Assembly (NCBI RefSeq): GCF_050947875.1
Contig: NC_134568.1
Location: 251,427,767 to 251,491,766 of the forward strand
DNA: 64,000 nucleotides
Source of the DNA: Dermacentor variabilis
Lineage: Eukaryota > Arthropoda > Arachnida > Ixodida > Ixodidae
Reading direction: 5' to 3'
Shown in pieces: positions 22,326 to 35,744 of this stretch. Numbering within the stretch: the first letter of the stretch is position 1; each line of letters starts with the position of its first letter. Made by a program: the position numbers and the translations under genes. The notes under the pieces are model-generated. The model saw only the letters and a program-made list of their open reading frames with translations. It was not told where the DNA came from and searched no databases.

Positions 22326-25268
22326 ACTCTATCATGGAGTATTTTACTATTAGCTGCGTAACCTCTGCACATTTATTAATGAGAGTGAAGTTCGGAGATA
22401 ACTGCGCGTAAAAAAAGACTACAGAAAAAGATAAGTTGAACTTTATTAGCAAATTGTTCTTCTATGTACAATACCTGAAAGAAAAGAAAGGCTCTTTTTG
22501 CCGTGAGCATTCAGAAGCAGCGAGTAGGGCCAGAAAGAACGCAAGACAGGAGTTATTCATCGGTATAGGATGGACTACATAACGTATTCTAAAAGAGCCA
22601 AATGCAAGTTTCAAGAAGTTTTAGGAAGTTTCAAGAAGGTTTACTCAGCCCAAATACGAGATGACACGCTAACATTCGTCACGTTACACTGATGTGCCGG
22701 CGCTGGGTTTTCTGCGGGAAAGTTAAAACAAAAGGGGGAGGGGGGGGGGGGGACTTTGACCGTCATTTTCTCATTTCGTAATCAACCTCTTACCACGAAA
22801 CTAACCGAAATAGACTTCTGAAACAATACTTTATCAATCTAAACGGATTTGGTGTATCTTTCTAGTGTCCCTCTTGAAGCTGTTCTCTTACCCCTCCATT
22901 ACTTTCTTTACCTGCTAGCTTTTTTTTTTCTTAACCACGCGCCATTGAATGTCGTCTACGTATTAGGAACGGCGAAGAAAGATGAAGAGAAACAGGAACT
23001 GAGGCAAAGAAGGGTTCAGTGCGTTTCGCCAGAAAAGGAGATAGAGAGAGAGATAGAGAGAGAGAGGGATGGAACTCTCATTCCCGCCATCGCACCTGAG
23101 TGGAGACAGAAAGGTGCAGTTCACATTGGTAGGCCGCAGGACTGGAACCCCGTAATACCAATCACTTGTCAGGATCGCGGAATCGAAGGGATGGACTTGC
23201 GACGCAACAGAGACAGCTTCGGCCTGCTCGACACGCCGGGATCGCGTACAAAAGACGACGCATGGGAGAAGGCGGCGAACCGGTCCTGGAGTCCGGTCTC
23301 TTCGCTGTCTGCGTACTTCTTTTCTTGTTTCCTTATTCCCTACCCCCGGAAGGGAACGTCTTTGAAAAAAACCTAGGGGCCGTCTTATCGGGGAGATACA
23401 TATATCAAATTAGTCATCATGGATCCGGACAGCGGCACCGTATTTCACCCAACAAATGACACCCCAGATCAGTTCGTCGCCAGTCAAGGAGCAGAGGGGG
23501 GGGGGGGGGGGGGGGGGGAGAGAGACACTCGACCCCTACTCAAATTTAAACTTTCCGCTTGTGTCACTTCGTTTTATTTTCTTTATAGTTCTTTTTCTTT
23601 GCCCTTCCTTTCCCCGGGCGGCTTGTTGTCATGCGATATCTTTTATTCCTCTTTTCTTTTCTCGTCTGACCGCGTTGTCACTTTCTTCATTTTCTCTCCC
23701 CCCCCCCCCCCCGCCCCGCTTGTCATATAGTTCACATAGGAGGGTGGAGAACGCTGAGCACCTTCACAAAAGTGAGGAGGGATAATTTTTCAAAGTCGGT
23801 TCTTTGACGCCTCCGTCCAGGAATGCAGTTGCACGCGTGCGCGCGCTCCGTAGACCCCGGTGCTCGGCTGATTCCTCTCTCCCTCTCTTCTTTCCCGCTC
23901 TTATTTTTTCTCTTTCTTTTTTTTTCCCGCAGAGCGTTTGTCACGTCCAAGCAATCTTTTCCCCGCTCCGGCTCTGGACACCGCTTGCGTATATAGTGTC
24001 TCCGCTGTACGCGTAGGCGCCACCGGTGTTTCACACTATCTACAGCGCTCGGCTCCCGAAAGGCGGAGGGCTGCCGCGCACGTATACATTCTTCGACGGG
24101 GGACCTTCCTAAACCGACTCGACTGATCGTAGGGTACTTGCAAACTCGAGCGCGGAACGGTTTGCTACGGCCGCAGCGCGTCACGTATACCATCGCTATT
24201 CCCGAAATTGCCTCAATGAAGGCGACTCCCGTAAATTCGGCATTGATTAATTTAACCGCTGTAAAGAGAAACAGAAAGCGTCAGGATTTTGAACGCTTTC
24301 TTTGATTCAAACTTTCGCATAATTGTACCCTTCCTCTTTTTTTTCTGCCATGCCGAGGTGGACTTAATACAGGTCGACTAACTCTTTCACGATGCTGTCT
24401 CTCGCGCAAGTCAGAAGAGAGCACTGTGATCGAACCACGCGTCGTTTCTGTCGATGCCTGTAATGCCCAGACATTTGCCGATATGTACCGTGTGTCTTAC
24501 GTGCCTCATAAAACACTATTGCATATTTTTGTCTTTTTCTTTAGGTATCGAATGGCCGTTTCCGAGACGGAAAAAAAATGAGGAGTCCATCCTGTCAGGG
24601 TTTATTATGCAAAATTTGTATTGTATAAAATTACTTCGTTAAAGGCGCAAGGATTCAGTCGTCACACTAAGATACAAAACGGAAATCGGGATAAAAGCGT
24701 GTTTTAATTGATTATGCACTTGATTTATATCAAGCACAGCAAACGTTGTAACTTGGTTCGCGCAGCTTTGCTAATGCGAAGACGTCATCGGCAGCTCGGT
24801 GCAAGTGTTTGACGTCGATGACCTGTTTCTTGGTGTGTGCCGCGGTGGGCCTCTTGGCAGCAGTCACTCAAATTGTTTCCTTTTCGTGAGAAACTTTCGG
24901 GAAGGGCAAACTCAATAACGCAATGAAAACTTATTGATCGAAACTCGCCTTGGGGGGCAAATACTTCGTAGACTGCATGATACATTGGCACTCATACGCT
25001 TAAAAAAAGAAGCTACAGTGTTACTTTGAACGTAGTTCAAAGTATTATAAGGGGTAATAGCTTTTTATTGCCTACCAAAAGTGGAAGCTTTGCGCTGCAA
25101 CACTGAAATAGTTTTCTTTTTTTTAATGGAAAGTTATGTTTAATCGTCGGTCACTTTTCTACGCTCTTGGCGAGTTATGAGCAGCATCGGTGTTTAACCC
25201 GTGCCTTCAAAATCATTCTCGTCGCATATATTTCAGTGTAGATATTTGGACTTATTGGTGTAACATTT
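22326..25268. other. Unrecognised region with homopolymer tracts
   Basis: It contains poly-G tracts (near 22,738-22,752 and 23,496-23,518), a GA-rich patch at 23,041-23,068, and poly-C near 23,699-23,712. Open frames such as 22849-23376 show no recognisable domain. No gene is called. Confidence 0.35.
23496..23518. repeat. Poly-G tract
   Basis: 23 consecutive G. It is capable of quadruplex formation and is prone to sequencing length error. Confidence 0.9.
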
Positions 25269-25434
25269 TGCAGTTTTTTCTTGTAGCGCAAGAAGCACAA
25301 GGAAGTAGAAGAGAAAACAGACACACACAGGAGCTAACTTCAAGTAACTTAGAACTTGTTAGAAGTTAGCGCCTGTGTGTGTCTGTTTTCTCTTCTACGT
25401 CCTTGTGCTTCTTGCGCAGCAAGAAAAAACTGCA
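25269..25434. repeat. Near-perfect palindrome (hairpin family member 4)
   Basis: The left arm 25269-25341 runs TGCAGTTTTTTCTTGTAGCG, CAAGAAGCACAAGGAAGTAG, AAGAGAAAACAGACACACAC, AGGAGCTAACTTC. The reverse complement of 25362-25434 is the same sequence with about four changes. The arms are about 73 bp around a loop of some 20 bases. This is the cleanest hairpin of the family. A transcript would fold into a long stem resembling a small-RNA precursor, but nothing shows that it is transcribed. Confidence 0.9.
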
Positions 25435-25497
25435 TATCTTTCGCCCAGCTGACACTAACCGTCAATTAGATCACCAGTTTGAATTCAATTAATTTCA

Positions 25498-25745
25498 TGA
25501 AATTCTGGGTTTTACATGCCAGAACCACGATTTAATATTGAGGTACGCCATAGTAGGGGACTCCGGGTTGATGTTGATTGAGTTCTATAACGTGCACCAA
25601 CTGCATGGTACACGGGCATTCTCGCATTTCGCAAGATTCGTGGCCGCATTGCGCAAGGAAATGCGGCCGCCGAGGCTGGGATTCGATCCCGTGCTCTCAG
25701 ATTTCGCAGAGCAATGCCAAAGACACTACGCCACCACGGAGGGTA
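25498..25745 (-). mobile_element. SINE, second subfamily, with target duplication
   Basis: Tail to head on the plus strand: TGGGTTTTACATGCCAGAAC, GGTACGCCATAGTAGGGGAC, AACGTGCACCAACTGCATGG, GAAATGCGGCCGCCGAGGC, GGGATTCGATCCCGTGC (box B), CGCCACCACGGAGGGT (head). The body has a short duplication of GGCCGCATTGCGCAAGGAAA-like sequence. The flanks CCAGTTTGAATTC (25474-25486) and CCAGTTCGAATTT (25747-25759) look like a slightly mutated target-site duplication. Confidence 0.85.
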
Positions 25746-25759
25746 ACCAGTTCGAATTT

Positions 25760-27139
<1,380 letters not shown>

Positions 27140-27161
27140 CATGCTTTAACGTGCTTGGTAA

Positions 27162-27275
27162 AACATGCTTTAAAGTTGAATAACAGCGCAAGGACAGCAG
27201 AGGGGACAGAAGAGAGAACAGAGCGCTATGTTCCCTCTACAGTCCTCTCTGCTGTCCTCGCGCTTAAAGCATGGT
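27162..27275. repeat. Palindrome (hairpin family member 5)
   Basis: The inner arms are GCGCAAGGACAGCAGAGGGG (27186 on) against the reverse complement of the segment ending at 27263, GCGCGAGGACAGCAGAGAGG. They meet at AGCGCT (27222-27227) with almost no loop. An outer pair, CATGCTTTAA (about 27,162) and TTAAAGCATG (about 27,266), extends the dyad. A second CATGCTTTAA lies just upstream. The arm composition matches the other hairpins (AGCGC end, GGACA core, T-poor). Confidence 0.8.
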
Positions 27276-27305
27276 ATTAAAATCTTTAAGTTCACCTTTG
27301 ACTAA

Positions 27306-27543
27306 TAATAATAATATTTGGGGTTTTACGTGCCAAAACCACTTTCTGATTATGAGGCACGCCGTAGTGGAGGACTCCGGAAATTTTGACCACCTGGGGT
27401 TCTTTAACGTGCACCTAAATCTAAGCACACGGGTGTTTTCGCATTTCGCCCCCATCGAAATGCGGCCGCCGTGGCCGGGATTCGATCCCGCGACCTCGTG
27501 CTCAGCAGCCCAACACCATAGCCACTGAGCAACCACGGCGGGT
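27306..27543 (-). mobile_element. Young full-length SINE with perfect target duplication
   Basis: The full tRNA head (TTGCTCAGTGGCTATGGTGT on the minus strand, box B GGATCGAATCCC), body and (ATT)n tail are present. A perfect 10 bp target duplication, CTTTGACTAA, lies at 27296-27305 and 27544-27553. It is nearly identical to the copies at 32,430 and 37,812, which suggests recent amplification. Confidence 0.95.
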
Positions 27544-27553
27544 CTTTGACTAA

Positions 27554-29124
27554 GGCTAAAGCTACCTTTAATTTTTCGCGCAATAACGTAGCGCATAAGT
27601 CGGTCGACAAGTGGCAACGCCGAATGAATGCAGTGCCTTCGTGCGTGTGACTGCGTCTGCGATCCTCCTCATTCACTCTTTCTTTGTTTCTGTTTCGCTG
27701 TTTCCCGGAAAGCACGGTTTTCCCCATACGAAGCCATCGCATCATTACGAATGAATCGGATTCGCGCTCGTCTCAGGGCAGTGAGTCATTGCGCAGTCCA
27801 TCACCATTTTAGCAACGCGCTTCTCACTGCGCGTACACACGCGGGGAGCCCAAAGTGCATCGATGAGGGGCACTCCCAAACGGGTCTCGAACGATCAGGC
27901 AAGACAGAGCTGAGCCCCTTTCAAGCCGGTCAAAACTTTCGCGTGTTAAACCGAACACTTTACGTCCACCGCTGGCGGTCATGTGTCCTTCAGCTGTTGC
28001 TAGCAGAAACGTAACTTCGAAGAGAAAAAAAAAAGGGGGGGGGGGCGTTTGAAATGGGGCTGTTAAGAAGGCAGGCAAAAAGCCATTCGAGCGGATTAGG
28101 TGGGCGCCGCGCGTATACACACATAGGAAGCACATAATCGCCTCCGGACGACATCAAGGCGTCTGTTTGTCGTGGTCCTGTTGACTCAACGTGCGCTGCC
28201 GACCTGGCAAAGCTCGGCTTACAAAAAAAAAAAAAAGTTTAAAATGGAACGCATCGCTTTTGTAGAGCGCTCTGAAGGAAGGACACACCAGAAAAATAAA
28301 CGAACGAAGAAGAAAATAAAGCGGGCAGGGCAGACAGGCTCGCGCGCGCGCAGCATGGATGGCCATTGCCACCGGGCGTCGTCGTCGTCGGCGGCGTCGC
28401 CGCCCATTGTCGCCGGGCCAGCGTCATCGCCTGACTGGGCTTAAGTATAATAAATCGTCTCCTCAGAGGACGGCCGCTTCGCTCGGAGCCGTGGGCCGCA
28501 CGTTGCATCACCGGCTGATTTATGCGCCGCACGTCAAAAATTGGCATCGCCCGATCAGTCGGAACCGCGCTGCTCATAAATCTGGGCCAGCTATTCAGTC
28601 AGCACGGCCTCGTAAGGCTCCAGCGCGCGGCTAACAATGACAAAAAGATGTTCGTTAGCACCGCCTTCCGCGGGCAGTCTTTTTTTTTTTTCACTCATTT
28701 ATTTATTTAAGCAGCCACTGAATAGCCGCTCTTCTTTCTTTTTGTTGTGCTTCTTCAGTATATATGGCTCTTTTGCGACGCAACATTCGGAACATCTTTT
28801 CCTTTTCGTTAGTCAAAACGAAGCATCATGTTGAGAGATTGGTGGAACCGTGTCCTCTACTATCAAAAAAAAAAAAAAAAGCCAGCACGACTTTTCTGTC
28901 CAGTGATCCTTTTCCTTCCATTATAAGCTTTCCCTCAATGGTTCCATCGGCGTCTCTGTCAGTGTATCATATCTTTACTTCTTGCGCAAGTGGAGTTGTG
29001 AAGTTCGCTGTGGACGAATCCAGGAACCGTTGCCTATAAAGAAGCACCGCATTCCACCGATCGCGATATTCGACCAATTTGGATAAAAGAAAATAACATT
29101 TGGAAACAAGCATGTAGGAGGCCG

Positions 29125-29166
<42 letters not shown>

Positions 29167-32100
29167 TGCGCAAATGGTAAATGGCAAATGGAAAATGTGC
29201 CATTATGGTAACGTTGATCGCACCCTCTGTCCAACATGTGAAGGAAGCTCCAAAACTATGCATCATTCGCAGGCCCGACCCGACACCATAAACAGGCGAG
29301 TCCAAGTGGCATCTAGCCAATGCTGGCTACCCAGAGTTCAAATCAAACACGCCGCACTGAGTAGCTTTCTTGCTGAACATTCAGCGACGTGGATCATTTA
29401 TAGTGCTTTTGACGCACCACTCGGTGTTCCCTCCTGTGGCGCAGGGCATATTCTAGCACATGTCCAACTTTCACTGGTCTAGACGAGCTCGCGTGGGCGA
29501 CTCGAGCACGCTCGCAGTGGCTCTGCAGATGCCACGTTTTCGCTCGCGACACCTTGCGGCCACCAGCAGCTTTTCAAGCGCTGTCAGTCACACGCACAGT
29601 GCAGCAGCACTTTGAGGAGGGGGGTTCTCGGCAAGCCATCGCGCGCCGTGCTTCCCCCAAACGCGAGGGGCGAGGTTGCAATGGGGCGCCCTCTCCGGGG
29701 CTGGCCATAAATCGAGTACCGCGAAAGACGATAATCTTAACGCGCCCAGCGTGCGTCGCTGTCCGTTCAACCCTGCAAACAACGAAGCTTCGGTCATCGC
29801 GTTGAGTAACACTAAGCCAACACGGGGCAACACACACGCACAGTCGCCCGATCATATTTTATCAACCTCTCCCCATCCCGCCTCACGCATTCTTTTTTTT
29901 TTCTTCTGCTCCTTTTTTATAATGACGATGCGAACGCCGACGACGACCCGAATCGGCAATTACAATGGAACGAGCATCGCGTTACGCACGGCCTCGAGTG
30001 ACTAATGGCGAATATTCCGGAATAACCACCCCACCCCCAGACGCCGATGTCCATTCGTCAGGCGGCCCGCTCGTAACCATACATCAAGTGTCGCCCGCTC
30101 CTTTCTTTCTGCGTCCACCTTTCCCCGCTGCTCGTTTTTATTTCATGGCGCGCGCGCGAGGAAGGGGAGGCGCATACCAGAACGACGAACCCTAGTGTTC
30201 CGCGCGCAAACGGACAGATGGCGGTGATGGCGACGCGGAGGCGTTCGTCACGTTTACTGTCGTCTGGCAACCTCTCGCCCACAGCACGGGCAGACAGCCC
30301 GAGCGGCCATGTTGGAAACGGGAGCCCTCCCTCGCCATCATTTTGGAATGGCGTTCTTTTATGGTAGGGTTTGAGTGATGGATTCGACTTGACAAGCGCA
30401 CACCCCTCCGCTGGCAGGGCGAGAACAATGCAAGAGCAAAAGCAGAAGCGACCAACAGAAAACGATCCACGAGCGAGGCTTACAAAAACGGAACTGTCAT
30501 GGCGGAGGAATCATTTATTACCTCTCTTTCTTTGTCACTTCATTCCTCGGGCTTCTCGTCTCCCCTTTTCACGCAGATATGTAAATATATAAAGCGAACG
30601 TATAAAGCGGCGCGGATGTATACATAAATATACCTTCTCCCCCGCCGTCGTAAATCCTTCTTAACTGCCGCAGGAGTTGGTGCGTCCCGCCGAAACAGGC
30701 AGGCAGTGTCGTTTCGGCATGTGTCGCCTCGCATGTGCGCATGTGCGTGCCGCGCCGCTGGATTATGCGGGCGGCGCACGCGCATCGGCTGTTGCGTCGC
30801 TCTGCGGGCACGCTACGCGGACGCTCATGATTCCACGCCGCTTGGTGGTCGGCTCGTAGACGGGCGTGACCTTGCCTATAACTGTGTACGGCACGATATT
30901 ACCAAAGTTTGCCATTTCTGGAGGTCGCTCGGAGAGGCCTTCGTGCTGCGGTGGACATAAATATAGGCTGATTGGTGATGATGTTTCCGACGTTTTCAGC
31001 CTTGAAGAAACAATTGACGGGCAAAAACAGCGGCCTAATATCAATACGTCATCCAAGATAATAGCAAACGCTAGGCATTGTATAACGAGAGCGTTAATTG
31101 CGTCTTCTTTTTTTTTTCTTCTGAATAAAGCGTACAGTGCATACGTACTATGTGTGCAATCGAACTGTCCGCCATGAAACGCGTGAGCGGTACGGTTTAC
31201 ATATATGCAGTGATACGCAGCTTAGGCCTCTTACGTGCCGATCGATTACTTAACAAGCGTTGCTGTTCAGTTCAGGTCCTGGGCACTTATCATTCAAAAG
31301 TTGTTGGAAGGACTGTAGAGATCCTTTCGCGGTCAAGTGATCGACCTGCTCGCGATTTCCACCGCCTTCCCGGTTGGCGGGACCATCGTGGCGCGAAGCG
31401 ACCGTTCCCTGAAAGCGACCGCTGCGCACAGCGCGCGTGCTCGTGGCGCGGCCGCCGAAGGCGCGACATGGAAGACAATGGCGACCGCCACCGTGGCAGG
31501 CGACCTGTCCCAGAGGCAGGCAGGACTCGTGGGGGCCTTTGTCGTGGGTCCAGCGAGAAGCCATCGGCGCTTTTGTCCGCAAGCTGAATCGACGGCAAAA
31601 TGCCGTTGACCGGCCCGTGATGAATGAGTGGCGGACGTGTCCGCGCTGCCCGGCTGCGCACTGGAGCGATTAGCTTTAGCTTTCCGCCGAAGCGCGCATG
31701 CGGACGCCGGACAGGCGTGCCCTCCCCTTCCTCCCCCTCCCCATCTATCCACATGACTCCGCCTGGTCCACTGCAATCCATGCGGCGCGCCACCCTTACC
31801 TGGCTCCGCAAAAGCAGGAAGTGGTCAATGAGTTCTGTCTATGTGTAACTCAAGGCGCCGTTTCCATTAGAGCTGCGCACTGGGGCGCATCCATCATACG
31901 CGGAACTCGGGAGTCTTTTTAATTGCGCGCGGAAACTGCCGGCGCACTTTAAGCCCACTTGGGAAGGTGATCTGCCAGGGCTGCACTCGACGGCACCCCT
32001 GTCGACGCCACCCCCTTATGGTCCACCGGCGGCCAGCACTGCCACTCGCTTTTCCGGAAGCGCCGCTCGTTTGACGTCTCCGAGGAACAGCTGCCTTTTG

Positions 32101-32418
32101 TGTGCTACCCTAGTGTGACGCTCAAGAAAACTTGTCCCTTCTTTACAGGTGGTTAAAGCGCTTTCTCGTAAGCTACTGTGGAAGGTGCGCGAACTACAAC
32201 AATATCACAGGGTGTTGCAGCTGAGTGGGCCGAGCCCAAAAGAAACGCAGGTGCGCGCTATGGGAGCGCAACCATCACAGGATTGTTCACTCTTCTCTTG
32301 ATTAACTCACCCTATTTTTCTCGGAGAACCTGTTTAATATTCATGAAATTATAATAAGCTGTCTTTCTAACTATCGGTTTAAACGCAGAAGCTTCAATGC
32401 AAGAACAAATGGTTTCGC
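27554..32418. other. Unrecognised 4.9 kb region with CpG-rich patches
   Basis: CpG-rich patches lie at about 28,330-28,640, 29,500-29,800, 30,180-30,320, 30,670-30,860 and 31,320-31,760. They have motif-free frames on both strands. Microsatellite (TA)n lies at 29,126-29,164, and poly-A/poly-G runs near 28,026-28,047. I found no transposon protein and no host domain. One or more promoter CpG islands are possible, but I can show no exon. Confidence 0.3.
29126..29164. repeat. (TA)n microsatellite
   Basis: About 39 bases of alternating TA. Confidence 0.95.
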
Positions 32419-32429
32419 TACATATTCTT

Positions 32430-32668
32430 ACCCGCCGTGGTTGCTCAGTGGCTATGGTGTTGGGCTGCTGAGCACGAGGTCGCGGGATCGAATCCCGACC
32501 ACGGCGGCCGCATTTCGATGGGGGCGAAATGCGAAAACACCCGTGTGCTTAGATTTAGGTGCACGTTAAAGAACCCCATGTGGTCAAAATTTCCGGAGTC
32601 CTCCACTATGGCGTGCCTCATAATCAGAAAGTGGTTTTGGCACGTAAAACCCCAAATATTATTATTAT
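32430..32668 (+). mobile_element. Young full-length SINE with perfect target duplication
   Basis: It starts ACCCGCCGTGGTTGCTCAGT and has box A and box B (GGATCGAATCCC), the first-subfamily body (GCTTAGATTTAGGTGCACG) and tail CCCCAAATATTATTATT. A perfect 11 bp target duplication, TACATATTCTT, lies at 32419-32429 and 32669-32679. This fixes the exact ends of the family: the head at ACCCGCC and the tail as an ATT repeat. Confidence 0.96.
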
Positions 32669-32752
32669 TACATATTCTTTTTTATTTAAGTAGTGCTACA
32701 ATTTAAACATATATTTTTAGCTTTTCATTACAACTTTCAACAAGCGAAAAGC

Positions 32753-32791
32753 GCGAACTTGCGTTGAGCAAATAGTTCAACGCAAGTTCGC
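32753..32791. repeat. Perfect 15 bp inverted repeat
   Basis: GCGAACTTGCGTTGA (32753-32767) and its exact reverse complement (32777-32791) are separated by nine bases. The hairpin is flanked by GCGC/AGCGTGC, but the arm is unlike the GGACA hairpins. Confidence 0.85.
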
Positions 32792-32880
32792 AGAGCGTGC
32801 TGAAAAGCACGTAAACAATTCGTTTCCATGGAGATATCTGTCACGAGTTTAATTTTTCCGAACTCTAAAAAAAAAAAAAC

Positions 32881-32923
32881 AGATCTGAGAAACGACGCAG
32901 ATCTGAGAAACGACGAGATCTGA
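32881..32923. repeat. Short tandem repeat, 17-18 bp unit
   Basis: AGATCTGAGAAACGACGC is followed by AGATCTGAGAAACGACG and a partial AGATCTGA. Confidence 0.85.
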
Positions 32924-33183
32924 TTACGCACTTTCGCGCTGTGATGTTGGTTTCCTCGAATATAGTTCGAACAAATTATCGTTGTTGTAAGGGCAGACAA
33001 GATGTATAAATGGCCTGCAAGGGACGGTGACAAGTCGGAAACAACCGCCCTGGTTTCCAGCTTTGCTATGAAGCCTTCCGTGCTGTAGCGATGAGACCGG
33101 AAAGAGTAACGAAATGGAGCACTTAACTAATTTTGAAGCCCTTAATGCTTAATAATATAATGCGAAAACGTTATATGGCCAAG

Positions 33184-33991
33184 GAAGCGGAAAATCCGGC
33201 GAGCGTCCGTCGTTAACATTCGATGGTACCAAAACCCACGTGACCAAGTGATGACGTCACTTTCTCGGCGCTGGACCTGCTGCTCTCGCACCACGAAATC
33301 CCACGGTGAAAAGCCACGGCGCCGGACGTACGCCATGGCCCACACCTAAAAAAAAATATGGCGTTGCCCAATTCGAAAACTGAGTTGAGCCACGTTCAAA
33401 ATCGCCCTGACCCACTCCCAGCATAGACTTGACCCACCCCAAAATTTACTTCGCCCAATTCGAAAAAGTTACAGAGGCACTTAAGTCTCCTTACATCCAT
33501 TCAATGCGAAAGCGTATGACTCTTCCGCGCGATACTTTTCACTTGGTTATGTGCTCTAAAAGTTTGGGAGCGGATCAAGTCGGTTTTGAACGTTTGTCAG
33601 CTCATTTTTCGAATTGGGCAAAGTCAATTTTTTGGGTGGGGGCAACGGCGTCCGTCCGACGCCGTGGCTGTTCACCGTGGGGTTGCAGCAGGTCCAGCGC
33701 GGGGAACGTGACGTCACCACTTGGTCACAAGGGTTTTCTTGGCATCCTATGTTAACGCCGGACGCTCGCCAGATTTTCCGCTTCAGGAGGAATATGAGGC
33801 TTACGGCCTTAAAATTTAGTTGACCCGCGTTGAAAACCGGCCTGGCCCACTCCCAAAATTGACTTGGCCCACCCTCAAAATTGTCATTGCCCATTCGAGC
33901 ACATGAACAAATGAAAATTGTCGCGCGGAAGAGTCATACTGGTTTCGGGTTGAGTGCACGTAAGGGGACTCAAGTGCCTCTGTAACTTTTT
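33184..33991. repeat. Compound inverted repeat with internal 22 bp minisatellite
   Basis: Two interleaved inverted pairs are visible. Arm A (33184-33396, starting GAAGCGGAAAATCCGGCGAG) pairs with 33601-33784 reversed. Arm B (33463-33600, starting AAAAAGTTACAGAGGCACTT) pairs with 33822-33991 reversed. The order is A-B-A'-B'. Both arm types run into degenerate about 22 bp units of the form TTGRCCCACTCCCAAAATTG, for example at 33385-33450 and 33820-33900, and in opposite orientation at 33550-33640. There is no coding capacity and no recognised transposon end. Confidence 0.75.
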
Positions 33992-35060
33992 GCTATTACA
34001 AGACGCAGCAAAGTTCTAAAATGAAGGTCAAGGCCGTCGCTTTGAAACGGCTGGTCGCGCTTATGGGCTATTCATGCCTTATTTCTTTTTAGAGGCACGA
34101 GTATCGAGTGACACTCTTGTTTCTTGCGCAGCACTCCAGGTTCACCTCCTGAGATGACCGGGTACGAAGTTCAAGATACATCAGAAAAATATGAAAAATA
34201 GTACAGTACAATATTCATGGTTTCGTTATAGATATGTTATCAGAGCATAAGTTTAGTTACAAACTGAGTTACTGAGGTGCCCGGAATAATTCGAATTAAT
34301 TAGAAATCACTGATTACCGCACACCAAAGCACAGAATCGTAGACTTTAGATACCCGCCACGTAAGCACGACTTTGCCGAAATTCCTGGAAACGCGCAAGT
34401 AGACAGCGGAAGTCATGACGTCACTAATGACGTCATACACAAGAAGGCATGATATTTAATCAACTAATTAATGGAAAACAGTTGCCTGACATAGACTGAA
34501 CATCTGCCTAGGATAGCGGATGTGACGTCACTGCCTCCATCTCTCGCTTCTCCTCTTCCGACGCGCACCTGCATGCTCGCTCGCTCGTTTAGTCGCGACA
34601 GTTGCGCGCGCTCGCTGGTTACATGCTCATGACGTCAGCACCGGAGAAGGCGCGTAAGGTGCGCTTCGTGCACCGCTGGCTAGGGGGCTACGCCCCGCCA
34701 GGTCGCCCGCGCTGCGCTTCCTCCTCGCCCTTACTTGTTACTCGCCCGAATATCGTGCCAGGGGAAAGACTTTCGCTCGCTTAACCTAAGGAACGCCAAC
34801 GCCGAGGTGCGACTGCCGCTAAGAGACACCTAAGCCAATTATTAGGGTCGCCTACCAGTTTTCTCGTTCTTTATTTTTTGTGGGGCGGGTTCGGCATGAC
34901 AATAAATATAGTAGCATTTATTGCAGTATGTTGGCGACGGCTACTGCATTTCACTTGTTGAAAGTTGTAGTAAAATAAATGACGCAGACACTTGACTGGA
35001 GTTGTCTAAGCATGCGTAAGCACTGTGTTACTTGCTCATCTCCACGCAGCCCAGTTTCAC
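33992..35060. other. Unrecognised region with clustered TGACGTCA sites
   Basis: No gene was found. Within 34,415-34,640 there are four ATGACGTCA/TGACGTCA palindromes (about 34,414, 34,428, 34,522 and 34,629), which match the cAMP-response (CREB/ATF) consensus. Without a nearby transcription unit this is only a sequence coincidence worth noting. Confidence 0.3.
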
Positions 35061-35260
35061 TATCAATTTTATCGTATTCGATCCGACCAGTATAAACACT
35101 GATCAGCACTTATCGGTTGTTATCAACCTTATCGGATTCGATCCGACCCTTATCAACCCTTATCGGTCCTTGTTAACCTTATCGGATGTGATCAGACCCT
35201 TATCAACCCTTATCTGTCCTTATCAACCTTATTAGGATTGTTCCGGCCATTACATGCCCT
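35061..35260. repeat. Minisatellite with 50-60 bp unit
   Basis: The landmark TATCAACCTTATCGGATTCG recurs with changes at 35061, 35121, 35171 and 35221. Units read approximately CCTTATCGGATTCGATCCGA then CCCTTATCAACCCTTATC. Four units are present, with the last two spaced exactly 50 bases. More degenerate copies trail to about 35,350. Confidence 0.8.
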
Positions 35261-35744
35261 CTAGCACCTTTCCCATCCGCGTCGAACCATTGTCAACCGT
35301 GATGAGACCCATATAATTCATCACTCCTTAATACTCATCCCTTCTTATCCTTATGAACTTATTGACTGGTTATCTGTGTTGCGCGACGCGAAGCGCATGA
35401 GCCCTCAGAGATGGGGGCATTTCTTCCGGTGAAGGAACCCCCAACGGCAGGTGCATCACGCTGCAGCCGGGACGCATCGGTGATGCGGCGTGTTTGGCAT
35501 CAAATTTCAGCAAAAGTAGGAATTTTCCTAGTGTCTACGATGCTCCAAGTCGGGTCTACATGTGGTCCTAGATATGACTTCTATTCCACCGTCACCAAAT
35601 CTTTCAAGAAAACCTTCGTAGAAACTGTTCTCCTTTGACATGTTTTGTCCCGCCGGTACAACACCTTCATATGGTTCAGATATATTCGCCTTCTGCAAGC
35701 GTGGTGTTTAAACCAGTGTGAAAGACACTCGGCTTCCAAGCGTA
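35261..35744. other. No recognisable feature
   Basis: Degenerate continuation of the minisatellite to about 35,350, then unremarkable sequence. Confidence 0.35.

Noticed and set aside
32437..32706. 89-codon protein with Trp/His/Gly-rich sequence
   Set aside because: It is the tRNA-derived head and body of a SINE; identical frames occur in the other young copies.
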